Assembly (NCBI GenBank): GCA_029204225.1
Contig: CM055100.1
Span: forward strand, 10,948,769 to 11,012,768
DNA from: Diphasiastrum complanatum
Lineage: Eukaryota > Streptophyta > Lycopodiopsida > Lycopodiales > Lycopodiaceae
Length of the DNA stretch: 64,000 bases
Direction: 5' to 3'
This document shows, one piece after another, positions 46,246-57,641 of the stretch. The first letter of the stretch is position 1, and each line of letters opens with the position of its first letter. The position numbers and the translations under genes were made by a program. The notes under the pieces are model-generated. The model saw nothing but the letters and a program-made list of their open reading frames with translations. It did not search any database and was not told where the DNA came from.

Positions 46246-46482
46246 TGACACCTATAAGCTTTACTGAATTACCTTCCACCGGTTTCACATGGTATTCATA
46301 GTCAATTTATATGGACAACTATGTATCTTTTCACATTGGACACCCCTAGTGGTTACTTCAGCATAATTGTTATGGCATTCTTAGCCATAATGATCTATTC
46401 AAATCATTAGAGGCCATGTTTCTATGGTAAATCTAGCTTTACAATGCAAGCTTTACTTCTGGCACCATTGGTGCCAGCATTG

Positions 46483-47005
46483 TCCCCGGTGCCAGCAGAG
46501 CCACTGCTTCTCCTGTCGCCACCTGAGTCGGCACCACTGTGACCAGGATCTAGCCGGCACCAAGTTCCTATGGCTGAAAAACTTTGATCAGTTCTAGCGA
46601 AGTCGGATCGATGTGCAATCACCTCACACTATCTAGGCATGATTAAAGGAAGTATGGGAATCAATAAATTATAGAGAGAGAAGCTGACTTTCTAGAGAGA
46701 GAAAACATGCTTTACTAGCTTGGGCAGAGCACTTGGTATGAGGGGAGGTGGCAAATCCCACCAGAACTATAGGGGAATGCGGGTTGTGACTCAGGGCGAG
46801 CTCCAACCAAGTCTCAACTTTCCTTGCTGGACTGTTGTCTTGGCACCTGCTTTGGCATGCCAGCACCCCGGAGACTAGGGTCAATCACACACTTGAAATG
46901 TAACCTTCTCATATTTATTAATAAAGTGGGATTTTCCTCAAACTAAGTTTGATTACCTTCTGGATTTCAGTAATCGGTAAAAGCACCAGTTGTAAAGCGG
47001 TATGT
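46483..47005. repeat. Direct repeat R, copy 1
   Basis: Matches 48088-48560 in the same orientation. Shared words include GTTCTAGCGAAGTC, CTAGGCATGATTAAAGGAAG, AGAGCACTTGGTATGAG, GGGGAATGCGGGTTGTGACT and TATTTATTAATAAAGTG. The AATAAAG near the end would suit a polyadenylation signal of an LTR. The two copies could be LTRs of a short element or a segmental duplication. Confidence 0.75.
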
Positions 47006-47039
47006 TGTCGGGACCATTCGGTCTAGGAACTGGTTGTCT

Positions 47040-47526
47040 TCATATCTATCGTGGCTTGTGGTCCTGAGTGTTCCTTGCATGAACATGAGTGGGTTTAGCT
47101 CTTGGAGAATGGGCTCTAACCTGTCGGGTAAGTTGGATGGCTTGCTTGGGTGGAAAGTTACCTGTTTATGGCTGTCCAGTCTGGCATGGTGCTAGGTTGG
47201 CTTCCAGCGCTCATGACACAGTCTGATGTAAGTATGATAGACGAGTTGCTTGAATGCATGTTACTCGTTTGTAATGAAGCTTCGAGTTAGTTAAGTTTGA
47301 TGTATGTCGGACGGCTTGCTTGGAGGGAAGTCACCCACATCGAGACCCCCGGTCTGGCATGGAGCCAGGTTGGATCTCAGTGTTGGTTTTCCGAACTTCA
47401 AGTTGGCTAAGTCTGATCGTTGTTGGCAAGCTGGTTGTTTGTATGTCAAGTGGGTTCGGTCGGCAAGAGTTGAAAGCCGGGAAGCTAAGTTGTAGTTCCC
47501 GGGTCCCTTTGGGATGCCTGCGCTAC
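47040..47526 (+). repeat. LTR-like repeat followed by a primer-site-like word
   Basis: Inverted relative to 42736-43118. It contains a partial internal duplication (GCTTGCTTGGGTGGAAAG and GCTTGCTTGGAGGGAAG, about 160 bases apart). It ends GCGCTACATG and is followed by TGGTATTAGAGCC, one base away from the tRNA-Met primer site TGGTATCAGAGCC. It is therefore probably a 5' LTR on the plus strand. Confidence 0.6.
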
Positions 47527-47599
47527 ATGTGGTATTAGAGCCGACTGGCTGGTCAGCTATGCGGATCTCACGGAGGCCATTGTTTGGGGTTCATCAGGA

Positions 47600-48080
47600 C
47601 AACTGTTGTGCAATGTGCTGCCCATAGTGTGAGCATGGGTGCGCCCAAGGTCGGGGTGGTCAACAAAACGGGGGACTTGATGAGTCAAGGTGCTGCCCTT
47701 GAGGTGTAAGCACGGTCAGTTATCGCGATTCGAGCCTGACGCAGTTTGCACGTAGGACAGATGAGTCAAAGTGTTGCCTAGGTAGGTGAAAGCACGGTCT
47801 ATGCCTTGTGGGGTGCGGGGTGACATATTTAAAATAGTTGCCGATCGTTTAGCTATAAGGGAGATATGGTGGGGTGTTACTAAGACAATGTGCTGCTTAA
47901 TTGTGAAAGCACGGGTGCGTCCACGGTCGGGGTGGTCGACAGAACGAGGGACTTGATGAGTCAAGGTGCTGCCCTTGAGGTGTAAGCACGGTCAGTTTCC
48001 ATGGTTTAGGCCTGGCGCTATCTGCACGTAGGACAGATGAAGTAGGGTGCTGCCATTAGGCTGATGAAAGCATGGTCTGT
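47600..48080. repeat. ~277-base tandem repeat with GTGCTGCC/AGCACGG motifs
   Basis: Two units start near 47600 and 47877. Both contain GGTCGGGGTGGTC, GGGACTTGATGAGTCAAGGT, GCTGCCCTTGAGGTGTAAGC and GCACGTAGGACAGATGA. Six times a GTGCT or GTGTT word is followed about 16 bases later by AGCAC, AGCAT or similar, giving short potential stems. Confidence 0.8.
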
Positions 48081-48087
48081 GCCTTGT

Positions 48088-48560
48088 TCCCGGTGCCACT
48101 CCCGACGCCACTGTGACCAGAATCCAGTCGGCGCCAAGTTCTTATGCCTAAAAAACTTTGATCGGTTCTAGCGAAGTCCAAAGAGCTCGGATCAATGTGA
48201 AATCACCTCACACGATCTAGGCATGATTAAAGGAAGCCTGGAGATCAATAAATTCTAGAGAGAGAAAATGTGCTTTACCAGCTTGGGTAGAGCACTTGGT
48301 ATGAGAGGAGGTGGCGAATCTCACCAGAACTATAGGGGAATGCGGGTTGTGACTCAGGGTGAGCTCCAACCAAGTCTCAACTTCCCTTGCTGGAATATGG
48401 TCCTAGCGCCCGCCTTGGCATGCCAGCGCTCCGAAGACTAGGGTCGGTCACACACTTGAAATGTAACCTTCTCATATTTATTAATAAAGTGAGATTTTTC
48501 TCAAACTGACTCTGATTACCTTCTAGGTTTCAATGTTTGGTAAAAGCGCCAGTTGTAAGG
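48088..48560. repeat. Direct repeat R, copy 2
   Basis: Second copy of 46483-47005. It continues into a short repeat around GGGACGCCAACGGTATGTCG and GGGATGCCAACGATATGTTG (48600-48680), which extends the similarity to about 47030 in copy 1. Confidence 0.75.
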
Positions 48561-48984
48561 CCGCTTCAAATCTTTTTGATCTAGCACTTAGCCGAGGGTT
48601 GTATCCCGGGACGCCAACGGTATGTCGTCGGGACCATTTGGTTCGGGATGCCAACGATATGTTGTCGAGACCATTCGGAGTTCGAGAGCTCTTCAAGCAG
48701 TCACGAATGTATAGAGGTGTGTATGGCCTCAGTTTTTTTTTTTTTTGGTTCATTTGAATGATCAACAATTTGTTAACTTGTCGATTTTTTTTGGGACTTA
48801 AGACATGGCTCGTAATCATTGTTGAGAACCTCTAACATCCTTGAGTTTGTTGCTTCAAGTGCCGAACCATATCAATGGTATGCTGCATATGTCATAGATT
48901 TGTCATATTTGGATCGGAAGCAACTATGTATCCATGGATGACAAAAGAATCAGTAAGACTAGACAAGCCTAGACACATCTAATA

Positions 48985-50135
48985 CTACTAAGTTTGGTAA
49001 GGTGCAAATGGATCAACTTGATGAGCAGGCACACTAGTATCTTCTATATAATACATCGCTGGGTCTATGTAGTCGGGATCAACTTGGTTGATAGATGATG
49101 TAGCAATATGTTGACTCTCTACAAAAGGTTGTTGTTTTGGATGGGGAGCGATTGGCCTTGGATAGGAAGACTCGGGTGAGAATGTAAAAGTGGTGTAGAA
49201 TGGTTCATAAAACCCCAGAAAACCTGGGCCTATTGGCCTTGGTTGGTATTGTCCTAGCCTCTGTGCGGATGCCTGTGGATTGTAATTTGGTGCGTAATTC
49301 GTAGGTCCAAGTGGTCTATACGGATGGTACATTGGTCTTGGTGCCTATTGATAGTACGTTCTTGCATGTGGGCACTCCTTGGTAGCATGGCATGAGCACA
49401 CACCCCCACCACATATTTTCATGGATAGGACAAGTCTTTTTGGCCACATCCTTTAGCAATTTTTTGGAACTCTAAGGTCAACTTCTCCATTTGTGCTTGG
49501 TGTGCCCATTGCCAACCTTCTAGATGTTGAAGGATATCGACTGTGCTGGTTGAGGCGGATTTTTCAATACGTGAAGTCTCGTGTTTAGCTAGCCCCTCAC
49601 CTTTTTTCTCGCGATAATCGCATTCCTTGTCAGACCCTTCATCTTCTTCACGGATGGAGTCATCCATCGCGTCTTTCAATTGCTCATACGAGTCTACGGG
49701 TTTCAATTCTCTCTTGATGCCCTTGGGTAAACTGACTAAAAAAAGTTTAATGGCCATTTTTTCGGTGATTTTATTGTCGCACTCTATCTTGAGACGTTTA
49801 AAATGCTCAATATAGCACTCTTTGCTCCGCATTTTAATTTGAGTCAATTAGATGAAAGGGCTTTGAGTGAGCTTGGAGGGTTTAAACCTTGTGGTGAGAG
49901 CTTTTTCTATGGTTTCCCATGACTCGATATTCGGGCTCTCTAGATTTAAATACTTGTAGAACCATTAGGAACAGTCTTAACTTTTCAGTGTCCGAGCTGT
50001 CTCCATAGAACTTACAAGCATTGTGGAAGTCTTGAAGGAAACAAACTAGGTCTGAGTCCCCATCATACTTTGGTGTATCGATTCACAGAATCCTTTTCGT
50101 CACTTGCGGAGGCTATTGATTTACACTTGTTGCCA
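48985..50135 (-). pseudogene. Ty3-like gag relic
   Basis: From an ATG at 50135 the minus strand reads MATSVNQ, then DTPKYDGDSDLVCFLQDFHNA and KFYGDSSDTEKLRLF. A frameshifted middle follows. The segment at 49419-49847 then has HFKRLKIECDNKITEKMAIK, FLVSLPKGIKRELKPVDSY and an acidic/lysine-rich tail. A proline/tyrosine/glutamine-rich stretch lies at 48988-49332. The middle is the Retrotrans_gag core and resembles the gag at 18.4-18.6 kb. Stops interrupt it, and no protease or RT follows. Confidence 0.75.
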
Positions 50136-50639
50136 TTGTGATCTAGCATATATTCTATGCACTTAGGTGATGGGTGATGGATGTTGATATCGACAGATTT
50201 GACAAACTTATCATGACGGATCTATGGCTTTCTACTAGGACACTTCTAGAGGTGCCTAAGGCTATCAAACCAGATTCATCATGATAGGATTGTCGGCGAT
50301 GGAAGATGGATATGTATAATCCTAGGTGCAATGTGCATCTGCAAGAGCTCAGATTTTCTTGAGTGGAACCATATGATGTTGATCTTAGAGAATTTTACTA
50401 AGTTTCAAGTGCTTGAAATTATGGGGCTTCATTGTGATCACAAGTGAACCTCTCTGGATAGAATTCGCATGCATGTCTGGGAACTCGCACAAGTCCAAAT
50501 CTTGCCAAAAATAGGCTATGTGAGTACTAGATAGTTCTATCTTGGAAAAGATCAAAGATTTTGCACTTGAAGGTATTTCTACAGGTTTTGTTTTGTTTTT
50601 TTGTTTTTTTAACCTCATCTAGGAGTTTTTGAGCACTCC
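50136..50639. other. Non-coding flank of the gag relic
   Basis: Probably the leader of the Ty3-like gag relic. No primer-binding site or LTR end could be placed. Confidence 0.35.
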
Positions 50640-51540
50640 CATAGTTGAGAAGGGTTTGTGCGAATTCCAGGGAATGACTTACATAGCTCAAAAATGACTC
50701 GCAAAATTCAAAAAATGACATGCACAACTCAAAAAATGACTCACACAACAAACTTCTGAGGGTTTATGCACTCGCACAACATATAGTAAGCACTCGCACA
50801 CTCGAACTCGTACACCTGCTTCTAGGCTTAGGAACAGATGGACGAATGTCGAAAAGCGGGTGAAAAACAAATTCACTAGCTGAAAGACCAGGAAGAAGTC
50901 AACCTACTCGCATAGGGTGAGCGATGCAAAAAACGAGTCAAAATGACTCGTACAGATCTAAATAAGGCAAAAAAACAAGTTAAATGACTCGCACAGATCT
51001 GAATGATGCAAAAAAGAAGTCAAAATGATTCGCACAGATAGGGTGAAAAATGACTCGCACACGAGAACTTACTTACTCGCACACAGTGAAATATGACTCG
51101 CAGACAGGGTGAAAAATGACTCGCACAAGGGAACGATGCAAAAAACAAGTAAAAAATGACTCGCACACCTGATTGAAGGTTGAGTGATTCACACAACAAA
51201 CCGTGAAGTGTAGAGGTAATGACTCAGAAATGACTCGCACAACACCTCTTGTGAAGACTCGCACAACAAACCTTGAAGTGTAGAGGTAATGACACAGAAT
51301 TTGACAAAAATGACTCGCACACCTCAAAAATGACTCGCACAACAAACAATTGTAGAGGTAATGACTCAGAAATGACTTGCACAACACCTCTTGTGAAGAC
51401 TCTCACAACAGACCTTGAAGTGTAGAGGTACTCGCTCATAGAACTAAAGAAGACAAAAAACCTCTTGAAATGACTCGCACAACTGACTGAAGGTTGAGGG
51501 ACTCGCTCACAGATCGGAAGAAGACAAAAAACACCTTTTT
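50640..51540. repeat. Irregular array of TGACTCGCACA motifs
   Basis: About a dozen copies of ATGACTCGCAC and many one-mismatch variants (GACTCGCACAAC, ATGACTTGCAC, GACTCACACAAC) occur at irregular spacing of about 15-90 bases. Larger units repeat too: GTGTAGAGGTAATGACTCAG occurs three times and ACACCTCTTGTGAAGACTC twice. Minus-strand open frames rich in CESFF and VRVI reflect the repeat, not a gene. Confidence 0.85.
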
Positions 51541-53119
51541 GGACCCGCGAACAAGGAAAAGTGGTTGGGCGAGTGGTTTCTAGACCTAAAATCTGTCTGA
51601 AACGAGGTTTGATGCCTTTTTCTACAAAAAAGACGGGAAAAGGGTGAAGATGTTGCAATGGGCCTTCTGGTACTCGCCCACCTGCAAACAATGGATCTTA
51701 GCATGATGTGTTTTGTGGGTTGGCCGAGTAGTGTACGTAGCAGATGGGTCGCTTTTTTTTCTGTAGTTCATTGCATGTTCCATCAGCAGTAATAACGAAG
51801 TTCAAGCAAGTGTAGGGAGCTCAAATTAGACTGCACGTAAGATTTAAGTGGTCTTTGAGTGGACTGATGTAATCTGTAAGATCAGAATGCTGGCTTTCAG
51901 TTTTATGGTATTGGAAGCATGATCCTTCCTCACATATCTTGTTGAAAATGGTAGAAAGGAAAAAGCAATTTGGGGCTGGGCGAGTAGTGTAGACCTGCTG
52001 CACGAGTGGGCCGGCCTCTCTTTCCTATTACACTTCTTACATTTCTACAGGGTCCGTGCACCGGGTGGAGGAGCACGCCTCTACAGCACGCATGGAGGAG
52101 GGCGCGCCATCATTTTTGAAAGCTATCTCAAGATCCAAAAAAAATTAGTTAGCGTTTGTGGTACAAGGAAAAATGTGTCTAGAAAAAAAGCAAATCATGC
52201 TTTTCTTTTTGTTCCCTGCAACCAGAACTAGAAGTATGGCTAAGAAAACAGATCACTAGAGCTTTATTCTAGTTTCTTATCATCCCACCTACCAACCAAA
52301 AAGTTCAGTTAGCAGTTCGTGGTACAAGCAAAAACGTCTATGAGGTTTCTTGTCAAGAAAAAGATGGATCTCTTGGATCTAATCGCATCTATTCTGGCTG
52401 CTACCCGTCGCTCTTCCTTCTTGCCTCAATATGCGCGCCCCTTGTTCACATGCCTCCAGCTTAAGTCCTTTAAGTATTTACATAGTAGCTGATTTCCATA
52501 TTTTCTCAAAAAAAATTATTCGATCGGTGAGCATTTGCAGGTAATTATAGTTGACCTCAAAAGCTCTTTCGTTCATGTAATTTCCATTTGATTGCAGACC
52601 ACACTAGCAGGAGGCAGATTCACCGACAGAACCATACTGCGTAAACAGAATCGTCTCAACTTATTCATAGCAATCTGAATTAGTGATCCGAATCATTGCT
52701 CTCAAGGATGACCTAAAACTGATAGCAAGTCGGCTGCACAACCTGTACAGTCCATATCCTTTGGAACTGGGACTCTTCTGATGCAAATAACTCAGATTAT
52801 ACTCACACATCCTAAGGACATCAAATTTGATAGCATTACATCAAATTTGATAGCATTTCAGAGAACACTGCATAAAGAATCACGAAAATAATACTATCTA
52901 ATCTCAAAAAACTATTTCCTTGAGCTGTTGTCCTGCAAAAGAACACGTTTGGGCAACAAAGGACAAAAAGAAAACAAAGGTTAAACACTAAATAAAGACG
53001 TACTTGGCTTTGAACATACAAAACAAAACACTACAAAATAGAACTTTTACACTACAAAAGCAAGAAATCAAGCAAAAAGCATCAAAAAAGAGCCAAAAAA
53101 GTGACAAGGGTGCCAATGT
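51541..53119. other. Non-coding stretch
   Basis: No convincing gene. GGGCGAGTGGTTTCTAGAC and GGGCGAGTAGTGTAGACCTG near 51570 and 51975 suggest further diverged repeats. The final part (52900-53119) is adenine-rich and lies next to the LTR at 53120. The word TTGGCACCC near 53108-53116 on the minus strand could be a worn primer site. Confidence 0.4.
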
Positions 53120-53816
53120 TGTACATTTCGCATCCCTCGTTGGCTATGGCTCCATCTAGCATGACTATGGCGGTCTCTCAACTAGTATACGCTATGGCTT
53201 CTCCAACTAGCTTGAGCAAGAGGATGGGAAGAGCACTATGATCATAGGGTGAGTATCAGGTAAGATCCACTCTTCTCTTTTTTCTCTCCTTAGCAACTAA
53301 CAAATGACGGCTTAACTTAAAGGATAAAACCCTAATCTAAATCTCCTCCTCTAAGGCTTACCCTACTAGAGAATGGAGGGCCTAGATTAACTTAACCTGT
53401 TGCCAGATAATGTACAATACAATGTGAAGTAACACAATACATGAAACCACACAAGGGAGAACACTCAGAGAGAAAAGATAGGCATGTATTGCAAATGAGG
53501 ATCTTGTCGAAAATGGACTCTTCCACTCCTATATATACTTGGAGTGGTGGTCACTTACAAAAAGGCACTATGGGACTAACTTAACTTCATTGGGGCCATG
53601 GGACAAACCCCCAATAGGCCTTTGTGACTAACTTTTACATAGCTTGAAATTACATATCTATGTATAGTGCCCATGACAATTTAAACTTAGAATTGAGCCA
53701 TTACGAATAAAGTAAAAGCCTAAACTTGATGGGCAAGTTACTGCGTTTAAATTCTATTCTGCTTGCGTTTTTAAAGATGTTCCGTAAGATGGCTAGAATA
53801 TTAATATCAACCTACA
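53120..53816 (-). repeat. LTR of family F, minus orientation
   Basis: Reverse-complement match of 43577-44259, with TGTAGG at its start on the minus strand and TATATAT near 53530-53537. No target-site duplication found at its edges (AATGT against CACAC). Confidence 0.75.
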
Positions 53817-54107
53817 CACACCCATCTATATTTCAAGTTTGCATGTAAAAGGAGTAGTTTCCCTCTCCATAGTGAAGAACAGTACGTGTGCTACAATGAA
53901 GAGAATAGTAGCGTTGATGAAGCCAACATATAGAGAATCATGTCGAAACAATATGCTTGCTCTAAGTTTGATTGTTGTATAAAAATTGCACATCACATTG
54001 GTAGTGCATATTTGTTGAGTCATTTGTAGTACGAGATTGTCGCCGGGAGTGTCAACCTCACCTTCATCTACATACCACAAAGAGAGAGAAGGCAGGAGAG
54101 AGAATGC

Positions 54108-54190
<83 letters not shown>

Positions 54191-54890
54191 ATCCAGCAGA
54201 GTTTTATTAGGAGAATAGAGAAGATATGAATGTAATGGCTCCCTTTTATAGATTTGAGAGGTGAGCCTCCTTCAACCTGATTTACTATTGAAGTCCCATC
54301 AGGATCACGATATTGACCATCAAATCACTTTGTGTTTCTTGAGAACAAGTCGTGTTTCTCAACATAGGAACTTTACAAAAGCTAAGTTTAAACTAATTTA
54401 TTTAATTACTAATTGTGCTCCATGGCACTTATTAGTCTAAGGCCCACCAATGTTGGACTTACACTCATAGGATCTCAATTGGTCGTCTGTTTCTAATACT
54501 TTCAACTCTCTACATGTAGTATTCGGGCTTACTGCAGGAGCCTCTTGCCATATTTTATAATATTCCATGTCGTTCCCAGAATCGGGCAACATCTTTCTAC
54601 TGCCAAACAGGTGGCAGAGTCCCATGGCACTGCCTTTGATTGGTCCTTGGGATGGTAACATTTGGTGATGGTGAGTCATTGGTGTTGTTAAAATTGTAGA
54701 GAGCATGGGTATATATAGATATAAATTTTTGTTGTGCTCCAGGAAAAGCGTAGATATGAGTTCACTTATGTAAAACTTGAGGCTTTATTTGATGATGATC
54801 AACAAGAACATGGGCTTGCCAGATTTTTAATAATAACCATGTGGATCTAGTGGCCATTCATGATAACCTTGTTCATCAACAAATGGGTAG
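53817..54890. other. Non-coding stretch
   Basis: No recognisable gene. It includes a GA microsatellite and AT-rich flank up to the family A LTR at 54891. Confidence 0.4.
54110..54187. repeat. (AG)n microsatellite
   Basis: About 78 bases of AG dinucleotide repeat. Confidence 0.97.
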
Positions 54891-55423
54891 TGTGAAAGAT
54901 TTCAGATCATCCAAGATCCAAATCCATGTCCTTGATCTTTGGTTAAAAAAGAGCAAACCAACAATCCTGCCAAATTAATGTAGAAAAATAAGCATCTACA
55001 TACAAAATGAGATGGAAACTCTAAGAGATACTGATTAAACATGAACCAAAACGTAAAATATAGTTGATGTCTGTACGATTACAGTACCCTATTGTATTTT
55101 GCACGTGTGGAACCGAAAATAGCAATAAATGATCATTCTACATATAGAATTGCAAGATAACATCATGAGAGTGCACCAATGAGTAGTAGAACCCAAAGAG
55201 AACCATGTATAATGATGAAATGAGAGAGAGAATAGAGAAGATCCTTTTTTCCATGAGTTACAACAATATATAACAGGTCCAAACCCTACTTTAAAACAAC
55301 TTTGGAGGATAGGGGCATGCTTGCTACCACATTGAGCATTAGTGCTTGGGCGGTAGTTGTTGCATTGGGTAGCGAGGGTAGTCATTGGCCAAGTAGTGCG
55401 ACAATATGCCAAGACAGTCACTG

Positions 55424-55474
<51 letters not shown>

Positions 55475-55624
55475 GTACCAACTTTTTAAGACTTTCAAAA
55501 AGTGCTTATTGAATGTATTCTAAACTAATATAACTTCAAAAAGTTTATCTCTAAGTCTAAAATGAGTTTTGGCCTCAATTGACAATTTACCAAAATATGA
55601 CTAAACTTGTTGAAATCTCTCACA
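54891..55624 (-). repeat. Family A 3' LTR with replaced middle
   Basis: Ends match family A. Bases about 55292-55475 replace the usual U3 segment with unrelated sequence that includes a GA run (55436-55475). The TATA area and CACACGTGTG site are altered (TGCACGTGTGG). Confidence 0.85.
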
Positions 55625-56496
55625 CTCCCTCTTCAACTAGTTTTGGCATAGTTTACACCATACTACTTTGATCCAACTTTAGAATGATCTCCATCCTAAG
55701 TATAGATCTCATTTCTAATGTTCTAAAGTAGTTTCCGTAATTGATACAGAGAATAGTGTCCAAATTGGATGCTTCACTATTTCTTAAATCAATTTTACAC
55801 ATCAAGATATAACTAGAACATGAAGAACCAAATAGAATGTGAATGAAATGATTCCTCCATGTTTCAAAATGTGAACTCTCTGGAAAATTATAGCAAGCAA
55901 ATAATAAATGTGAGTGATGACCATTTGCTTGCTTGTCTCCTCCAACTTTGTCCTTTCATGACATGTCTCCACCATAAAACTCCATGAATGAGCCTTCATC
56001 TCCATCTTGCCACAAGATATCATCAACACTTGATGACTTGGCCATGAATGAGTGACATAATGAAATAGCTTCATTTCCATCAGCAAAGCCAGTTAAGAAT
56101 GCTAGTACAATTCCAACAATAAGATATTGCAAGACAATGTAGCTAGTATCTTCACAATTTGCACACATTCACATGAAATACCTCAAACATGAGATAGAAT
56201 AAGTAAACTTGAACAACACTTTCTGGCTGCCCCTTTGACCTTACTTGATTCTTCAAACACCTGCAAAAACATAACCATAACATCTTTTCCAAATAACCTT
56301 CCTTTGATGCTCTTGATTAGCTCCAAATTGCCACCTTTCCTTTTGTGTTGTTGAAGCCCTTTGAAACCAACCTCTTGATCTTCCTCTTGACCATCAAAGT
56401 CATTGAACAAACCTTGTTTTTTAGATCCATTACTTGCTGGAAAATCATGAAGACATCCATCTCTTGCAGAGCATCATCTACACAAGAAGATTTTTC
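55625..56496 (-). pseudogene. Relic of family A ORF2
   Basis: Minus-strand readings match ORF2 of element A: FNDFDGQE...VGFKGLQQHKRKG, KSIKGRLFGKDVM, SYIVLQYLIVGIVLAFLTGF, LWQDGDEGSFMEFYGGDMS. About 60 residues of the ORF2 middle are missing and stops interrupt the frame. It shows that ORF2 was present in at least two copies of the family. Confidence 0.8.
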
Positions 56497-57102
56497 TGAT
56501 CTTTGGTTAAAAAAAGAGCAAACCAATAATCCTGCCAATGTAGAAAAATCAGCATCTACATACAAAATGAGATGCAAACGTTAAGAGATATTGATCAAAA
56601 ATGAACCAAAACATAAAATATAGTTTATTTCCATACAATTACAGTACCCTACTATATTTCACACATGTGGAACCGAAAATAGCAATAAATGATTATTCTA
56701 CACATAGAATTGCAAAATAACATCATGAGAGTGCACCAATGAGTAATAGAACCCAAAGAAAACCCTGTATAATGATGAAATGAGAGAGAGAGAGAAGAGA
56801 TAAGATCTCTTTCTCCATGAGTTACAACAATATATAGCAAGTCCAAACCCTACTTTGCCACTTGGCTTTCCCTCCAATATGAAAAAATCCTACTATTTTG
56901 GGACTAGATTCAATGTACCCAAAGTTCAAATTTGAATCTCTCTCAAACTCGACTACCAACTTTCCCACACTTTCAAAAAGTATTTATTGAATGTATTTTA
57001 AACTAATATAACTTCAAAAAATTTATCTCTAAGTCTAAAATGAGTTTTGGTCTCAATTGACAATTTACCAAAATATGACTAAACTTGTTGAAATCTCTCA
57101 CA
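56497..57102 (-). repeat. Family A 5' LTR, U5 end lost
   Basis: 606 bases, 5' LTR of the deleted copy. The last ~45 bases of the LTR and the primer site are gone. The palindrome is mutated to CACATGTG. Confidence 0.85.
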
Positions 57103-57641
57103 AGTAATTGACACCATCTATCAGAGGATCCCATGATAACACTAGTTGATATTGATCCTCTAGATTGGCGCTACTTCTCCTAGTGGTATTGTCATGGTCT
57201 CTTTCAATTCATAATGTGTATAAGACATGCTCTCTGGACTACTTTGTCCATCCAGATATTTGTGGTATGTTTGAACCTGAAGACTTTCCTCAGTAGCCAG
57301 CCTTACCAATTGTGGACAAGGGGTAGACATTGTAGGTACTGGTTATAGTTGTGCAAATGATCTTTTTGAGCTTGAATTCTCTAGATTTGGCCTTTTAAGA
57401 ATGGATATACCTAGATTTGGCACTGTGATGGTCTGTTGGTTGTGAAACAATCAAACTTTGGTTGAATCTTACTCGTTGAAAGGAAATCATCAACCTTGGT
57501 CTCTCCCTTGGTATTGCAATTCCCATTTGAAGGCTATATAATTGCATTCTCCTTTGGACTTTGTGCTGAACTACCTTCAAGTTTCCCTGTGACACAAGTT
57601 TCCTTTGCAATGATTGTGCCAAGAGACTTGGTAAAATCCTG
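57103..57641. other. Unassigned stretch between two elements
   Basis: It may be coding relic on the minus strand (57395-57622 has an arginine/glutamine-rich frame), but no family is recognised. Confidence 0.3.

Larger units (their letters stand above)
54891..57102 (-). mobile_element. Family A element, internally deleted copy 2
   Basis: Minus-strand element with a 3' LTR (54891-55624), about 870 bases of interior (55625-56496) and a 5' LTR lacking its last bases (56497-57102). The interior matches only the ORF2 end and 3' part of the element at 22.8-28.0 kb, so primer site, gag and protease were deleted. The flanks (GGTAG and AGTAA) give no clean target duplication. Confidence 0.85.

Noticed and set aside
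50527-51691. Minus-strand frames with repeated CESFF and VRVI words, looking like a cysteine-rich repeat protein.
   Set aside because: Each frame is short and broken, and the words come directly from the TGACTCGCAC repeat.
52010-52115. GGCCGGCC and GGCGCGCC 8-base sites within about 100 bases, as in cloning vectors.
   Set aside because: No vector backbone, promoter or marker is nearby. They lie in ordinary non-coding plant DNA.
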